DNA of 64,000 nucleotides from contig NZ_FNZU01000002.1 of the NCBI RefSeq assembly GCF_900109325.1, positions 186,001 through 250,000 on the forward strand, read 5' to 3'. Below, one piece after another: positions 39,595 to 48,406 of the stretch; position 1 is the stretch's first letter, and every line of letters starts with the position of its first letter. This DNA comes from Alkalibacterium pelagium (GTDB lineage: Bacteria > Bacillota > Bacilli > Lactobacillales > Carnobacteriaceae_A). Position numbers and translations under genes: made by a program. The notes under the pieces are model-generated. The model made no database searches. It saw nothing but the letters and a program-made list of their open reading frames with translations, and was not told the origin of the DNA.

Positions 39595-40071
39595 CTAAAA
39601 AACGTTTGTGATTTCAACTTCCATCGTTCCGCCAGGTGTGTTGATCTGGACTTTATCTCCGACTGTCTTCCCTAAAAGCGCCTGAGCTATAGGTGATTCA
39701 TTAGAGATTTTTCCTGAAAATGGATCTGCTTCTGCTTTTCCGACGATTGTGTACTCTTCTTCGATTCCGTCCGGCAGTTCTTTAAAAATAACTGAACGTC
39801 CAAGAGTCACTTCGCCCTCCTTGGAATTGGAGCTATCGATGATCTGCGCATTTTGAAGCATATTTTCGATCGTGCTGATACGCCCTTCAATAAATGCCTG
39901 CTCATCTTTAGCAGATTCGTATTCAGAGTTCTCTGACAAATCTCCAAATCCTCTAGCAATTTTGATTCGCTCAACGACCTCTTTACGTTTGACCGTTTTA
40001 AGCTCATTTAATTCTTTTTCTAACTTTTCTTTACCTTCTAATGTCATTGGATAGACTTTTTCTGTCATCAT
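39595..40071 (-). CDS. greA: Transcription elongation factor GreA
   Basis: Rescues backtracked RNA polymerase by stimulating cleavage of the RNA 3' end. The protein of 157 or 158 residues has the N-terminal coiled-coil hairpin ([20 protein letters not shown]) with acidic tip ([13 protein letters not shown]) and the C-terminal FKBP-like domain ([20 protein letters not shown]). Among several in-frame ATGs, that at 40071 is 8 bases after GAGG, so it is preferred; 40068 is also possible. It has its own terminator and follows udk and mltG on the same strand. Confidence 0.96.
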   Translation of the reverse strand: MMTEKVYPMTLEGKEKLEKELNELKTVKRKEVVERIKIARGFGDLSENSEYESAKDEQAFIEGRISTIENMLQNAQIIDSSNSKEGEVTLGRSVIFKELPDGIEEEYTIVGKAEADPFSGKISNESPIAQALLGKTVGDKVQINTPGGTMEVEITNVF

Positions 40072-40215
40072 TACATTCACCTCATAAAAAATACTTTTAT
40101 ATCTTACTGTTAGGAATCAATTGTTAAAATAATTTAAGAAAGAGCTGTCAACTAATTTCTCAATGGAACTAAGATACCACGAACATATGACGTTGTAAAG
40201 CATTTTTAAAAATTA

Positions 40216-40240
40216 AGCGCCCCTAATTAAAGGGCACGCT
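40216..40240 (-). terminator. Terminator overlapping the udk stop
   Basis: AGCGTGCCCT, loop TTAATT, AGGGGCGCT on the minus strand, followed by TAATTTTT. The 5' arm lies within the last udk codons. Confidence 0.75.
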
Positions 40241-40865
40241 CTTCAAATATTGTATGAATCTTTGTAGTCATTAAATCGATTGCAACCTGATTTCTCCCCC
40301 CTTCAGGGATGATCAGATCTGCATATTTTTTCGTCGGTTCGATAAATTGAGCATGCATAGGTTTGACAACCGTCAGATACTGATCGATGACACTGTCCAA
40401 GGTTCTTCCGCGTTCTTCGATGTCCCTCTTGATTCGACGTATGATTCTAATATCATCATCTGTGTCAACGTAAAGCTTGATATCCATAAGGTTTCTCAGG
40501 CGAACATCTTCAAGAATAAGTATGCCTTCCAGAATAATTACTTCTTTAGGTTCCTGAGTGATTGTTTCTCCACTTCTAGTGTGTTTTGTATAATCATACA
40601 CAGGTTTCTCGATGCTGTTATAGTCCAGAAGCTCGTTCAGATGTTCGATCAGCAGATCAGTATCAAAGGCAAATGGGTGATCATAATTGGTTTTTAGTCT
40701 TTCTTCAAAACTTAAATGATCCTGATTTTTATAATAAGAATCCTGCTCCAGCATCATGATGGACTTTCCGGGAAAATAGTTGTATATCGCCTGACTGACA
40801 CTAGTTTTCCCGCTGCCGGACCCTCCTGTTACGCCTATGACTATTGGTTTGTGCATTTCGCTCAT
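40227..40865 (-). CDS. udk: Uridine kinase
   Basis: Phosphorylates uridine and cytidine in pyrimidine salvage. The 212-residue P-loop kinase has [15 protein letters not shown] (Walker A, residues 11-19), the substrate region [21 protein letters not shown] and the lid arginines in [12 protein letters not shown]. The start at 40865 (MSEMHKP) has GGGAAGGAATT before it; the frame upstream is open but lacks a site. It follows mltG, separated by a terminator, so it has its own promoter. It complements the de novo pathway encoded at 3-13 kb. Confidence 0.96.
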   Translation of the reverse strand: MSEMHKPIVIGVTGGSGSGKTSVSQAIYNYFPGKSIMMLEQDSYYKNQDHLSFEERLKTNYDHPFAFDTDLLIEHLNELLDYNSIEKPVYDYTKHTRSGETITQEPKEVIILEGILILEDVRLRNLMDIKLYVDTDDDIRIIRRIKRDIEERGRTLDSVIDQYLTVVKPMHAQFIEPTKKYADLIIPEGGRNQVAIDLMTTKIHTIFEERAL

Positions 40866-40912
40866 ACTATAATTCCTTCCCTGTGTCTCTTTAGTTAGTT
40901 TTCTCAAGAAAA

Positions 40913-40938
40913 GCACTGAGCTCTTGTGAACTCAATGC
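40913..40938 (-). terminator. Terminator of mltG
   Basis: GCATTGAGTTC, loop ACAA, GAGCTCAGTGC on the minus strand (two mismatched or wobble pairs), followed by TTTTC. Confidence 0.8.
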
Positions 40939-40945
40939 CTTTAAA

Positions 40946-42031
40946 TTATCTTAAATATTCATTCTGATATTCAAGGTGCTGTTCGTATGTTTCAGAAAAA
41001 TATATATTCCTAGTTGATAAATCTGCCAGGAAAAACATATAGTCTGTCTCAGCCGGATTCATACTTGCTCTAATGGACTCTTCATCCGGATTGTTGACCG
41101 GTCCAGGACCTAATCCTCGGTGTTCATACAAATTGTACGGTGAGTCCACTTCAAGATCATCATATGTGATTCTTTCCTGGTGTTCTCCCAATGCGTAGGT
41201 GACACTGACATCTGTCTGAAGAGGCATATTGATTTCCAGGCGATTATAAAAAACTCCTGAAATCAGCTCCCTGTCTTCATAGGTTATTCCTTCACGTTCA
41301 ATGAAAGAGGCCATTGTCAGTATCTCATGCACTGTGGTTTCTCTTTCTTCAATTTCAGCGTAATACTGATCCATGACCTGGTTCATTCGACCAAGCATCT
41401 GGGTCACGAGTTCATTAAGCGTGGTATCAGCAAATACTTCATAAGTAGCTGGGTAAAGATAGCCTTCAAGGGTATAGAGCGTTTCTTCTCTAAGATCCAG
41501 CGCTCCTTCGAGCAATTGAGGATATCGTTCCGCTGATGCTTCAAGAAACGCATCATCTTCTACCAGTTCAAAAAATTCCTCGATACTGTAATCCGTCTGA
41601 TTTTCAACGACGATGGCTACTTGCTCAATTGTGTAGCCTTCCGGAATAGTAAGCCTGCCCGTTGACTCTTCTGTGATCGGCGTTCCGCCCTCCTGTAGAT
41701 AGGTGACGATTTCGTCAGTCGACATTGAAGGAGAGAATAGATAGTACCCGGCCTGAAACCCTTCTTCACCTGTAAATCTCAGATGATAATTAAAGACAAA
41801 AGCACTTCGTATGATGTTGTTTTCTTCTAGAATACGTGCAATGTCCGTTCTTGACGACCCGATAGGGATCTCAACAGGAACATCTTCATTACTCTCAGCT
41901 TCCAGTGGTTCCAGGGAAGTCGTGTAATAATGATATCCCGACACCACCAGTATAATCAGTAGTATGATTAATATAGAAACAATACTCAGAACAATTTTTC
42001 TTACTGTTTGAGTAGATTGTCTGTTGGGCAT
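40946..42031 (-). CDS. mltG: Endolytic murein transglycosylase MltG
   Basis: Cuts nascent peptidoglycan strands at the membrane and so sets glycan length. The 361-residue protein has one N-terminal membrane segment (IVLSIVSILIILLIILVVSG), a LysM-like domain (VPVEIPIGSSRTDIARILEE) and the YceG catalytic domain. The catalytic glutamate is in EILTMASFIEREG, and LQTDVSVTYALGE and NLYEHRGLGPGPVNNP are family signatures. In streptococci MltG acts with peripheral wall synthesis. The ATG has AAAGGATGGACAGT before it. Confidence 0.95.
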   Translation of the reverse strand: MPNRQSTQTVRKIVLSIVSILIILLIILVVSGYHYYTTSLEPLEAESNEDVPVEIPIGSSRTDIARILEENNIIRSAFVFNYHLRFTGEEGFQAGYYLFSPSMSTDEIVTYLQEGGTPITEESTGRLTIPEGYTIEQVAIVVENQTDYSIEEFFELVEDDAFLEASAERYPQLLEGALDLREETLYTLEGYLYPATYEVFADTTLNELVTQMLGRMNQVMDQYYAEIEERETTVHEILTMASFIEREGITYEDRELISGVFYNRLEINMPLQTDVSVTYALGEHQERITYDDLEVDSPYNLYEHRGLGPGPVNNPDEESIRASMNPAETDYMFFLADLSTRNIYFSETYEQHLEYQNEYLR

Positions 42032-42174
42032 AAACTGTCCATCCTTTACCTGTGTAAGTTATCTCTATCATTATACACAAATTGCAATACAAGCGAAAGA
42101 TTTATTTTGAGTAGCAAGTGCCCACAAGTATAAAAGAGATTTAACCTATATCCTGTTATTCAGTTCAGAAAAAA

Positions 42175-42197
42175 AGGATGGAGTTTATCTCCATCCT
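42175..42197 (-). terminator. Terminator of the reoM-ruvX-DUF1292 unit
   Basis: AGGATGGAG, loop ATAAA, CTCCATCCT on the minus strand, followed by seven T. Confidence 0.92.
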
Positions 42198-42211
42198 GAT
42201 TTTTCGACTAA

Positions 42212-42529
42212 TTAATCAGCTTCTTCGTCACTGATGAATGTATTGAGAACCTCTTCAATCATTTCCCATTCTTCATCTGTTTCGATCGCGCTCAATGTAC
42301 CTTCCAGCCCACCATCTGCTTCTTTATAAGAAAAAGCTGATAGTTCCACTTCTTCTCCTTCGCTAGTGCCGGACGGGAAGACAAGAACGTATGACTTATC
42401 AAAATCTTCAGAATCGAAAGTGAAAAGAATTTCATAAAGATCCTCGTTCCCCTCTTCATCTATGATTGTAATATATTCGTGCTCGTGGTCATGGTCGTGC
42501 TCGTGATCGTGGTTATGGTCATTTGTCAT
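42212..42529 (-). CDS. DUF1292 family protein (YrzB-like) with His-rich N-terminus
   Basis: This is a 105-residue, very acidic protein of unknown function. The first 17 residues are a His/Asp/Glu repeat (MTNDHNHDHEHDHDHEH) that could bind divalent metal, then comes the DUF1292 core (ITIIDEEGNEDLYEILFTFD). DUF1292 genes almost always follow ruvX and reoM in Bacillota, as here, 16 bases after ruvX, with GGAGGCACAAAC before the ATG. It is the last gene of the unit. No activity is known to me. Confidence 0.87.
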   Translation of the reverse strand: MTNDHNHDHEHDHDHEHEYITIIDEEGNEDLYEILFTFDSEDFDKSYVLVFPSGTSEGEEVELSAFSYKEADGGLEGTLSAIETDEEWEMIEEVLNTFISDEEAD

Positions 42530-42545
42530 GTTTGTGCCTCCTTGA

Positions 42546-42968
42546 TTATTTTGACTGCTGATCGAGATAATTCTGAAGAATCATCACTGCTGCCAGTTTA
42601 TCTATTACTTTTTTTCTTTTTTTTCTGGATGTATTTCCTTCTTCAATCAGCATGCGGGTTGCCTGCATGGTGGTTAAACGTTCGTCCTGATAGATCACTG
42701 GAAGTCCAAATAGAGTTTCAAGCTGTTCGCCATAAGACAAGGACTGTTCAGCCCGCTGTCCAATCGATCCATCCATATTTTTCGGAAGACCTACGACTAT
42801 TTTCTCTACCTCATATTCGGCGATCAGCTCTTTGAGACGATCGAATCCCAGCTCATTTTCTGCTTCTCTGATTTGAACCGTTTCTATTCCCTGAGCGGTC
42901 CATCCAAAAAGATCACTGACTGCTACACCAACCGTTTTGGACCCGACATCCAGACCCATTACCCTCAT
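42546..42968 (-). CDS. ruvX: Putative pre-16S rRNA nuclease RuvX/YqgF
   Basis: This 140-residue RNase H-like protein has [16 protein letters not shown] with the first catalytic aspartate, [17 protein letters not shown], and [11 protein letters not shown] with further acidic residues. Family members process the 5' end of 16S rRNA. The start codon directly abuts the reoM stop (no gap), so the two are cotranslated. The AGA/AAG-type site lies in the reoM end. Confidence 0.93.
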   Translation of the reverse strand: MRVMGLDVGSKTVGVAVSDLFGWTAQGIETVQIREAENELGFDRLKELIAEYEVEKIVVGLPKNMDGSIGQRAEQSLSYGEQLETLFGLPVIYQDERLTTMQATRMLIEEGNTSRKKRKKVIDKLAAVMILQNYLDQQSK

Positions 42969-43226
42969 CTATTTCTCACTCTTAAGGTAATGAGTAACCA
43001 GTTCTTCCAGCACTTCGTCACGTTCATGCCGTTTTATCAGATTACGCGCATCATTATGTCTTGGAATATACGCAGGATCTCCAGACAGCAGATACCCGAC
43101 AATCTGATTAATCGGATTGTATCCTTTTTCTTCCAGCGCTCTGTATACTATTCTCAATGTATCTTCTACACTGTGTTCGTCAACATTTTCAACGTTAAAT
43201 CGAACGGTATGGTCATTTGAAGTCAT
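42969..43226 (-). CDS. reoM: IreB/ReoM family regulatory phosphoprotein
   Basis: This 85-residue helical protein (formerly DUF965/YrzL) starts [11 protein letters not shown]. The threonine at position 7 matches the residue phosphorylated by the PASTA kinase IreK/PrkA in enterococci and Listeria. In Listeria ReoM controls ClpCP turnover of MurA and so peptidoglycan synthesis; in E. faecalis IreB affects cephalosporin tolerance. Conserved parts are [20 protein letters not shown] and NARNLI-like. It heads the reoM-ruvX-DUF1292 unit, after alaS as in other Bacillota, with GGAGGGAACAA before the ATG. Confidence 0.93.
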   Translation of the reverse strand: MTSNDHTVRFNVENVDEHSVEDTLRIVYRALEEKGYNPINQIVGYLLSGDPAYIPRHNDARNLIKRHERDEVLEELVTHYLKSEK

Positions 43227-43383
43227 TGTTTGTTCCCTCCATACTTTTCCGTAAAAAAACTTATTGAACTGTTTTCATAAGTTTCTATCTGATTATATTT
43301 TACTAGAAATAAGGTCAAAGTACAATGTAATCTGGATATCATTTACATGTCGGAACAAATAGAAGTTAAAGTATTACTTTTTA

Positions 43384-46032
43384 TTAACCAAGCTGCCCGT
43401 TTATCCAGTCAGATACTGCAGCTAATGCGTCATCCAGTCCTTCAGGTTTTTTGCCTCCAGCTTGAGCAAAGTCCGGACGGCCTCCTCCACCACCATTAAC
43501 ATACGGAGAGACTGCCTTGATAAGATCTCCAGCTTTAAGTCCCAGTCCGACTGCTTTCTGGTTCATTGAAACAATCAGGTTAACTTTCTCTTCATTTCTC
43601 AAGCCTAAAACAAGGACATCGGAATACCCTTGCTGTTTCCACTTGTCTGACAGTTGTCTCAGCTGATTCATGTCTTTCGCTTTAATTTCTTCTGAGATAA
43701 ATGTTACCTGACCGACTTCCTGGATATTGGTGAATACTTCTTCCGCTTGTGCATTTGCCAGTCTTGAATGCAGCGATTCATTGGCCTGATTCAATTCTTT
43801 CAGCTCTTTCTGCAGACCTTCGATTCGGGAAGGAACCTCTTTAACGGATTGAACTTTCATTAATCTGGATGCTTCATTCAATACGCGCAGCTGTTCTTCC
43901 ATCCACTGATACGCGCCTTCACTGGTCAGAGCTGTAATTCTTCTTGTACCTGCTCCTATTCCTGCCTCGGATGTTATTTTGAACAGTCCGATTTCTGCTG
44001 TACTTTTTACGTGCGTGCCTCCGCATAACTCTTTAGAAAAGTCATCGATCATGACAACTCGGACATTCTTACCATATTTCTCTCCGAAAAGTGCCATTGC
44101 GCCAAGCTCTTTAGCTTTTTCAAGTGTAGTCTCTACTGTTTCGACAATAAGGTTTTCCTGAATCTTTTCATTGACAATCTGTTCCATTTGCTTCAGCTCA
44201 TCGTCAGTTACCTGGCCAAAATGCGTAAAGTCAAAACGCAGATGATTTTCTTCAACCAATGACCCAGCCTGATTAGCGTGATCCCCCAGAACGTCTTTCA
44301 GTGCCTGGTGTAGAAGGTGAGTAGCTGTATGATTACGTTCAATCAGCCGGCGACGTTTTTTGTCAATAACCAGTTTGTATTCCTGATCGACAGCTAGAGT
44401 CTGTCTGACTGAAGCAACGTGTACAGGTTGTCCATCCGGTCCGGACTTTACTGTATTTACTTCTGCAAGAACGGTGCTGTTCTGGTCCAATATCAGCCCG
44501 CTGTCACCCACTTGTCCACCTTTCTCAGGGTAGAAGGGAGAAGCACTGAATATGAGCTTAACTGAGTCTCCGGAAGACACACTGTCAACAAAAGCTTCGT
44601 CTTTAATGATTCTGTTCAATTTGCTGACTTCTTCATCTTCAGTATACCCAGTGAATTCACTCTTGATTTTAAGATCGCTTAACAGAGAAGATTGGACAGC
44701 CATTGATCCTTCAGCCTGACGTGCAGCTCTTGCCCGTTCTTTCTGTTTAGTCATTTCTTCTTCAAATTCAGGATAGTTGATCGTCAGGTTCTGTTCACTC
44801 ACAACTTCTTCAGTCAGTTCCACTGGGAATCCAAATGTATCGTATAACTGGAAGACATCTTTTCCAGATAATACCGTCTGATCAGCTTCTTTTAACGTGC
44901 TGACCAGTTCATTTACTTTGTCCAGCCCTGCAGCCAATGTCTCAAGGAAACGTTCCTCTTCATTCAATATCACTTTTGAGATGAACTCGACAGCATTGTC
45001 AACTTCAGGATAATGTTCCTTCATGATCGAAGCCACTACAGGGACAAGTTCAGACAGAAACGGTTTTTCGATAGATAGTCGTCTGCCATGCATGACACTT
45101 CTTCTCAGCAGTCGTCTTAAGACATAGCCTCTACCTTCATTTGAAGGCAGTGCCCCATCACTGATTGCGAATGAAAGTGCGCGCACATGATCAGCAATTA
45201 CTTTAAAGCTGACTTTGGATTCAGCAGTATCCTTATAGGACTTGCCTGAAATAGTTTCTACGCGTTCAATAATAGGCATGAACAGGTCTGTTTCAAAGTT
45301 AGTTGGTGCGTCCTGAAGAATGGATAACATTCGTTCCAGACCCATCCCTGTATCAATGTTCTTGTTTGGAAGCGGGTCATAGACATCATTAGGTTTATGA
45401 TTGAACTGCGAAAAGACCAGGTTCCATATTTCTAGCCAACGTTCATTTTCTCCACCTGGATAATTTTCTTCATGCCCTTCAGGAAGGTCATTGAAAGCCT
45501 CACCTCTGTCATAGAATATTTCAGAGTTTGGTCCACACGGGCCTTCACCGATGTCCCAGAAGTTTCCTTCTTCTTTAACGATATGTGAAGCATCCAGTCC
45601 GACTTCTTCTTTCCAGATTCGTCCTGCTTCTTCATCATCCGGATAGATCGTCACATAAAGTTTATCCGGATCAAGCGCCATCCACTTCTCATCAGTCAGA
45701 AATTCCCATGCCCATATGATTGCTTCTTTCTTGAAGTAGTCACCGATTGAAAAGTTTCCAAGCATTTCAAATAAGGTGTGGTGTCGAGCAGTCACGCCAA
45801 CATTTTCAATGTCGTTCGTTCTGATGCTCTTTTGTGAACTCGCAATGCGAGGATTCTCAGGTTTGATCGTACCGTCAAAATACTTCTTCATCGTTGCGAC
45901 TCCGGAATTCACCCACAATAAAGAAGGATCCTCCACGGGCACCAGTGATGCACTTTTTTCTATCTTATGTCCCTTCTCTTCAAAGAAATCAAGGTACATC
46001 TGTCTCAATTCTGTACTAGATAAATGTTTCAT
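43384..46032 (-). CDS. alaS: Alanine--tRNA ligase
   Basis: The 882-residue synthetase has the class II core (RQMYLDFFEEKGH, then RHHTLFEMLGNFSIGDYF), a tRNA-recognition helical domain, the editing domain with HTATHLLHQAL and CGGTHV (zinc ligands) and the C-terminal DHHA1/C-Ala domain (GGGGGRPDFAQAGG). The start at 46032 (MKHLSSTELRQ) has AAAGGACGAGAAG before it; a 28-codon open extension upstream runs into the T-box and was rejected. Expression is set by the T-box leader that senses uncharged tRNA-Ala. The window also carries one such tRNA at 34091-34163. Confidence 0.97.
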   Translation of the reverse strand: MKHLSSTELRQMYLDFFEEKGHKIEKSASLVPVEDPSLLWVNSGVATMKKYFDGTIKPENPRIASSQKSIRTNDIENVGVTARHHTLFEMLGNFSIGDYFKKEAIIWAWEFLTDEKWMALDPDKLYVTIYPDDEEAGRIWKEEVGLDASHIVKEEGNFWDIGEGPCGPNSEIFYDRGEAFNDLPEGHEENYPGGENERWLEIWNLVFSQFNHKPNDVYDPLPNKNIDTGMGLERMLSILQDAPTNFETDLFMPIIERVETISGKSYKDTAESKVSFKVIADHVRALSFAISDGALPSNEGRGYVLRRLLRRSVMHGRRLSIEKPFLSELVPVVASIMKEHYPEVDNAVEFISKVILNEEERFLETLAAGLDKVNELVSTLKEADQTVLSGKDVFQLYDTFGFPVELTEEVVSEQNLTINYPEFEEEMTKQKERARAARQAEGSMAVQSSLLSDLKIKSEFTGYTEDEEVSKLNRIIKDEAFVDSVSSGDSVKLIFSASPFYPEKGGQVGDSGLILDQNSTVLAEVNTVKSGPDGQPVHVASVRQTLAVDQEYKLVIDKKRRRLIERNHTATHLLHQALKDVLGDHANQAGSLVEENHLRFDFTHFGQVTDDELKQMEQIVNEKIQENLIVETVETTLEKAKELGAMALFGEKYGKNVRVVMIDDFSKELCGGTHVKSTAEIGLFKITSEAGIGAGTRRITALTSEGAYQWMEEQLRVLNEASRLMKVQSVKEVPSRIEGLQKELKELNQANESLHSRLANAQAEEVFTNIQEVGQVTFISEEIKAKDMNQLRQLSDKWKQQGYSDVLVLGLRNEEKVNLIVSMNQKAVGLGLKAGDLIKAVSPYVNGGGGGRPDFAQAGGKKPEGLDDALAAVSDWINGQLG

Positions 46033-46060
46033 TCTTCTCGTCCTTTCAATTTTTAATGCC

Positions 46061-46292
46061 ATAAAAAAAGACTGAACACAGTTACTGCATACAAGGACGT
46101 GATTACGCGGTACCACCTTGTTTGCAATAACTTCTATTCAGTCAGTCATTACCTCTTCAGTCTCGTTAACGCCGAGAAAGCGGCATAATTTCTTATGCGG
46201 TGTAAAAAGGGAGCACCAAAGACTTTTGACATTCTTTCACCAAAGTGAACGTCTCTCTAACATGCTGCATCTTCAGTATGGCCTTTTCAATT
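46061..46292 (-). promoter_or_regulatory. T-box riboswitch of alaS
   Basis: The leader between promoter and alaS holds the T-box core GGTGGTACCGCG (around 46101-46112) and an AGAGAGA element in stem I. A terminator follows: GACTGAATAG pairs with the GTGTTCAGTC side of a long stem before seven T (46063-46069). Uncharged tRNA pairs with the specifier and the T-box bulge and prevents termination. The specifier should be an alanine codon; a GCT near 46220 is a candidate, but I could not fold the stem reliably. Confidence 0.93.
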
Positions 46293-46298
46293 GATAAA

Positions 46299-46327
46299 AG
46301 TATAGCGCAGTTTCCGTCTCCAGTCAA
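46299..46327 (-). promoter_or_regulatory. Sigma-A promoter of alaS
   Basis: Minus strand TTGACT (46322-46327), 17-bp spacer, TATACT (46299-46304), directly ahead of the T-box leader. Confidence 0.75.
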
Positions 46328-46353
46328 TATACTTGAGCCAACAGTTATTTATC

Positions 46354-47247
46354 TTATTCATCATCTGTCCAGTCCGTTTCATGGTGAATAAAGTATTTTT
46401 CTAGAGAAAATCCTCTACCGAGCACTTCGCTTGCCGGCATGGCTACAACGAATGCATCCGCATCAGCTTTAAGCACGGTTTCTTTGAGCAGGGTGAATTC
46501 TCTTTCCTGGATAACAGCCATCAGCATGTCCTTGTCAGTATTTCCATATCCTCCGCGAATGCCCAGATTTGTAACCCCGCGCTGCATCGTATGCAGAATC
46601 TCTTCTCTAATATCCTGTGGATTATCAGATATAATGAATACATTTTTATTTCTGTTAAAGCCGAGCTGTACGAGGTCGATCGTGCGAGAAACGATGAACA
46701 GAGCAATCAGTGAGTACATGACTGTCTCTACATCAAAAACCAGCAGAGCGATCAGGATGACCAGACCATCTACCATGATGGTACTGAGCCCAAGCTGAAA
46801 ATGCAGGAACTGATAAAGGATCTGAACAATAATGCTCGTTCCCCCGGTTGACGCCTTGGCCCGAAAGACGATTCCGATACCAAGTCCAGTCAGTCCCCCA
46901 CCGAACAATGCCGCCAGAAGCGGGTCCGAAGTCAGGGCCGGGAAATGGCCTATGAAACTCAAAAAGAAAGGCAGAAGCAGACTGCCGAGAATCGTTTTAT
47001 ATCCGGCAGCTTTTCCCAGAAGAACAAAACAGAGCACGAGCAGCGGAATATTCAGTGAATACTGGAACAGCGCTGGACTCCATCCGAACATGGCATTGGC
47101 CGCAATTGATAATCCAGATATGCCACCTGATACAATATTATTGGGAAGCAGAAAGACCTGGAATGCAATAGCTGTCAGAAACGATCCGAAGATGATATAG
47201 ACATAATCCACCGCACTTAATGTGTATCGTTTTGCTACTCGTAACAT
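46354..47247 (-). CDS. YitT family membrane protein
   Basis: This 297-residue protein has five to six N-terminal membrane segments (residues 15-190) and a cytoplasmic DUF2179 domain (VFIISDNPQDIREEILHTMQRG). The family signature NNIVSGGISGLSI lies after the first helix. YitT proteins are widespread in Bacillota with several copies per genome; transport roles have been suggested for some but I cannot assign one. The start at 47247 has AGGAGGAATAAA before ATG. It is a single gene, divergent from the lipid kinase at 47433. Confidence 0.88.
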   Translation of the reverse strand: MLRVAKRYTLSAVDYVYIIFGSFLTAIAFQVFLLPNNIVSGGISGLSIAANAMFGWSPALFQYSLNIPLLVLCFVLLGKAAGYKTILGSLLLPFFLSFIGHFPALTSDPLLAALFGGGLTGLGIGIVFRAKASTGGTSIIVQILYQFLHFQLGLSTIMVDGLVILIALLVFDVETVMYSLIALFIVSRTIDLVQLGFNRNKNVFIISDNPQDIREEILHTMQRGVTNLGIRGGYGNTDKDMLMAVIQEREFTLLKETVLKADADAFVVAMPASEVLGRGFSLEKYFIHHETDWTDDE

Positions 47248-47432
47248 TTTATTCCTCCTAAATAAATATTTGATCATATTGTTTGCAACTGGCCTATTTT
47301 AACACGTTGAGCAAGGAAGTGACAACCAGTATCAGTTCATAATATAAAATTTCTTAATATAATCAATATTCCCTTACAATATTCTTATTTTAACGTATAC
47401 TATAGCTATATCAAATAGAGTTGGTGATTGAA

Positions 47433-48347
47433 ATGGCTAGCAATTATACTCATCTTATTTTCATAGTTAACGAGTTTTCAAGAAAAGGCAAACACACAAA
47501 AAAAGCAATCAGTGAACATATGCTAAGGTATTCTCTTACTTATGAAATACATACTACACAATACAAGCGGCATGCTGTCGAACTGGCCCATACATTCTCA
47601 GATGAGCTGGCTGAAGACTGTCTGATTATCGCTGTAGGGGGCGACGGTACGCTAAATGAAGTTGTTGAAGGCGTCAGTAAGTCAGACCGTCAGCGGGCCG
47701 TTTCCTATCTTCCTACAGGGTCAGGTAATGACTTTGCGCGTTCTCATGACTTGTCCAGATCGATTGAGGTCTCTCTAGAACGGATTCTTTCTAAAAACGA
47801 GGAAACCGAGCTTGATATTATTACTGGGGTTTCAGATGTCGAAGAACTTGTTGCAGTAAACAGTATGGGTTTTGGCATTGATGGCATGGTTATCGCTAAA
47901 CTCGATAAAAATCGAAATAAGCAGACTACTGGAAAATTTTCCTATTTACTGTCGGTTCTTTCAGCCTATTTTGCTCAGAAATCATTTCCTTTAAGTATTC
48001 ATAGCGAGCGTCTGGATCTGTCGTTCGATGAAGTCCTTCTTATTGTCTGTGCAAATCATAAATATTTTGGTGGCGGCATTCCCATTCATCCCCTGGCTGA
48101 TCCTCAAGATGAGTACATCGATATCGTGATCGCAGAAAAAGTCAGCTTCCTTGAACTTCTTCAGATTCTATATAGAATATTATCCAAAGAATCTCATTTA
48201 ACTCACAAAAAGATGCATAGTTACAGAGTTAAGTCATGTACACTGCTATTCGAAACGCCTCAGTACGGTCAGCGTGATGGCGAACTTATAGACAAGTATA
48301 CTCGCTCAATTAAAATAGATACGGTTAAACAATATTTCTGGGTCTGA
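47433..48347 (+). CDS. Diacylglycerol/lipid kinase family protein (YegS/BmrU-like)
   Basis: The 304-residue protein has the DAGK catalytic loop VGGDGTLNEVVEGV, PTGSGNDFARSHDL, and NSMGFGIDGMV, followed by the beta-sandwich C-terminal domain ending YGQRDGEL. In this family the enzyme phosphorylates diacylglycerol or related lipids and thereby recycles lipid from teichoic-acid synthesis (DgkB) or makes signalling lipids. Which is not decided. ATG at 47433 follows GTTGGTGA at 6 bases; TTG at 47421 lies in the ribosome site and was rejected. Single gene, convergent with recD2. Confidence 0.9.
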   Translation: MASNYTHLIFIVNEFSRKGKHTKKAISEHMLRYSLTYEIHTTQYKRHAVELAHTFSDELAEDCLIIAVGGDGTLNEVVEGVSKSDRQRAVSYLPTGSGNDFARSHDLSRSIEVSLERILSKNEETELDIITGVSDVEELVAVNSMGFGIDGMVIAKLDKNRNKQTTGKFSYLLSVLSAYFAQKSFPLSIHSERLDLSFDEVLLIVCANHKYFGGGIPIHPLADPQDEYIDIVIAEKVSFLELLQILYRILSKESHLTHKKMHSYRVKSCTLLFETPQYGQRDGELIDKYTRSIKIDTVKQYFWV

Positions 48348-48358
48348 CCTTCTGCATA

Positions 48359-48397
48359 ATCCCCCCTACGAACTGGAACGCCAGACGCAGGGGGGAT
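48359..48397. terminator. Hairpin between the lipid kinase gene and recD2
   Basis: ATCCCCCC pairs with GGGGGGAT, extended by two more pairs after a mismatch, around a 15-base loop. Downstream T content is modest. It lies between convergent stops and is probably the shared terminator. Confidence 0.6.
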
Positions 48398-48406
48398 CAT
48401 TTATTA

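Noticed and set aside
42479-42835. Plus-strand frame of 118 codons opposite DUF1292 and ruvX
   Set aside because: It lies entirely antisense to two well-conserved genes, and its hydrophobic composition is a shadow of their codons.
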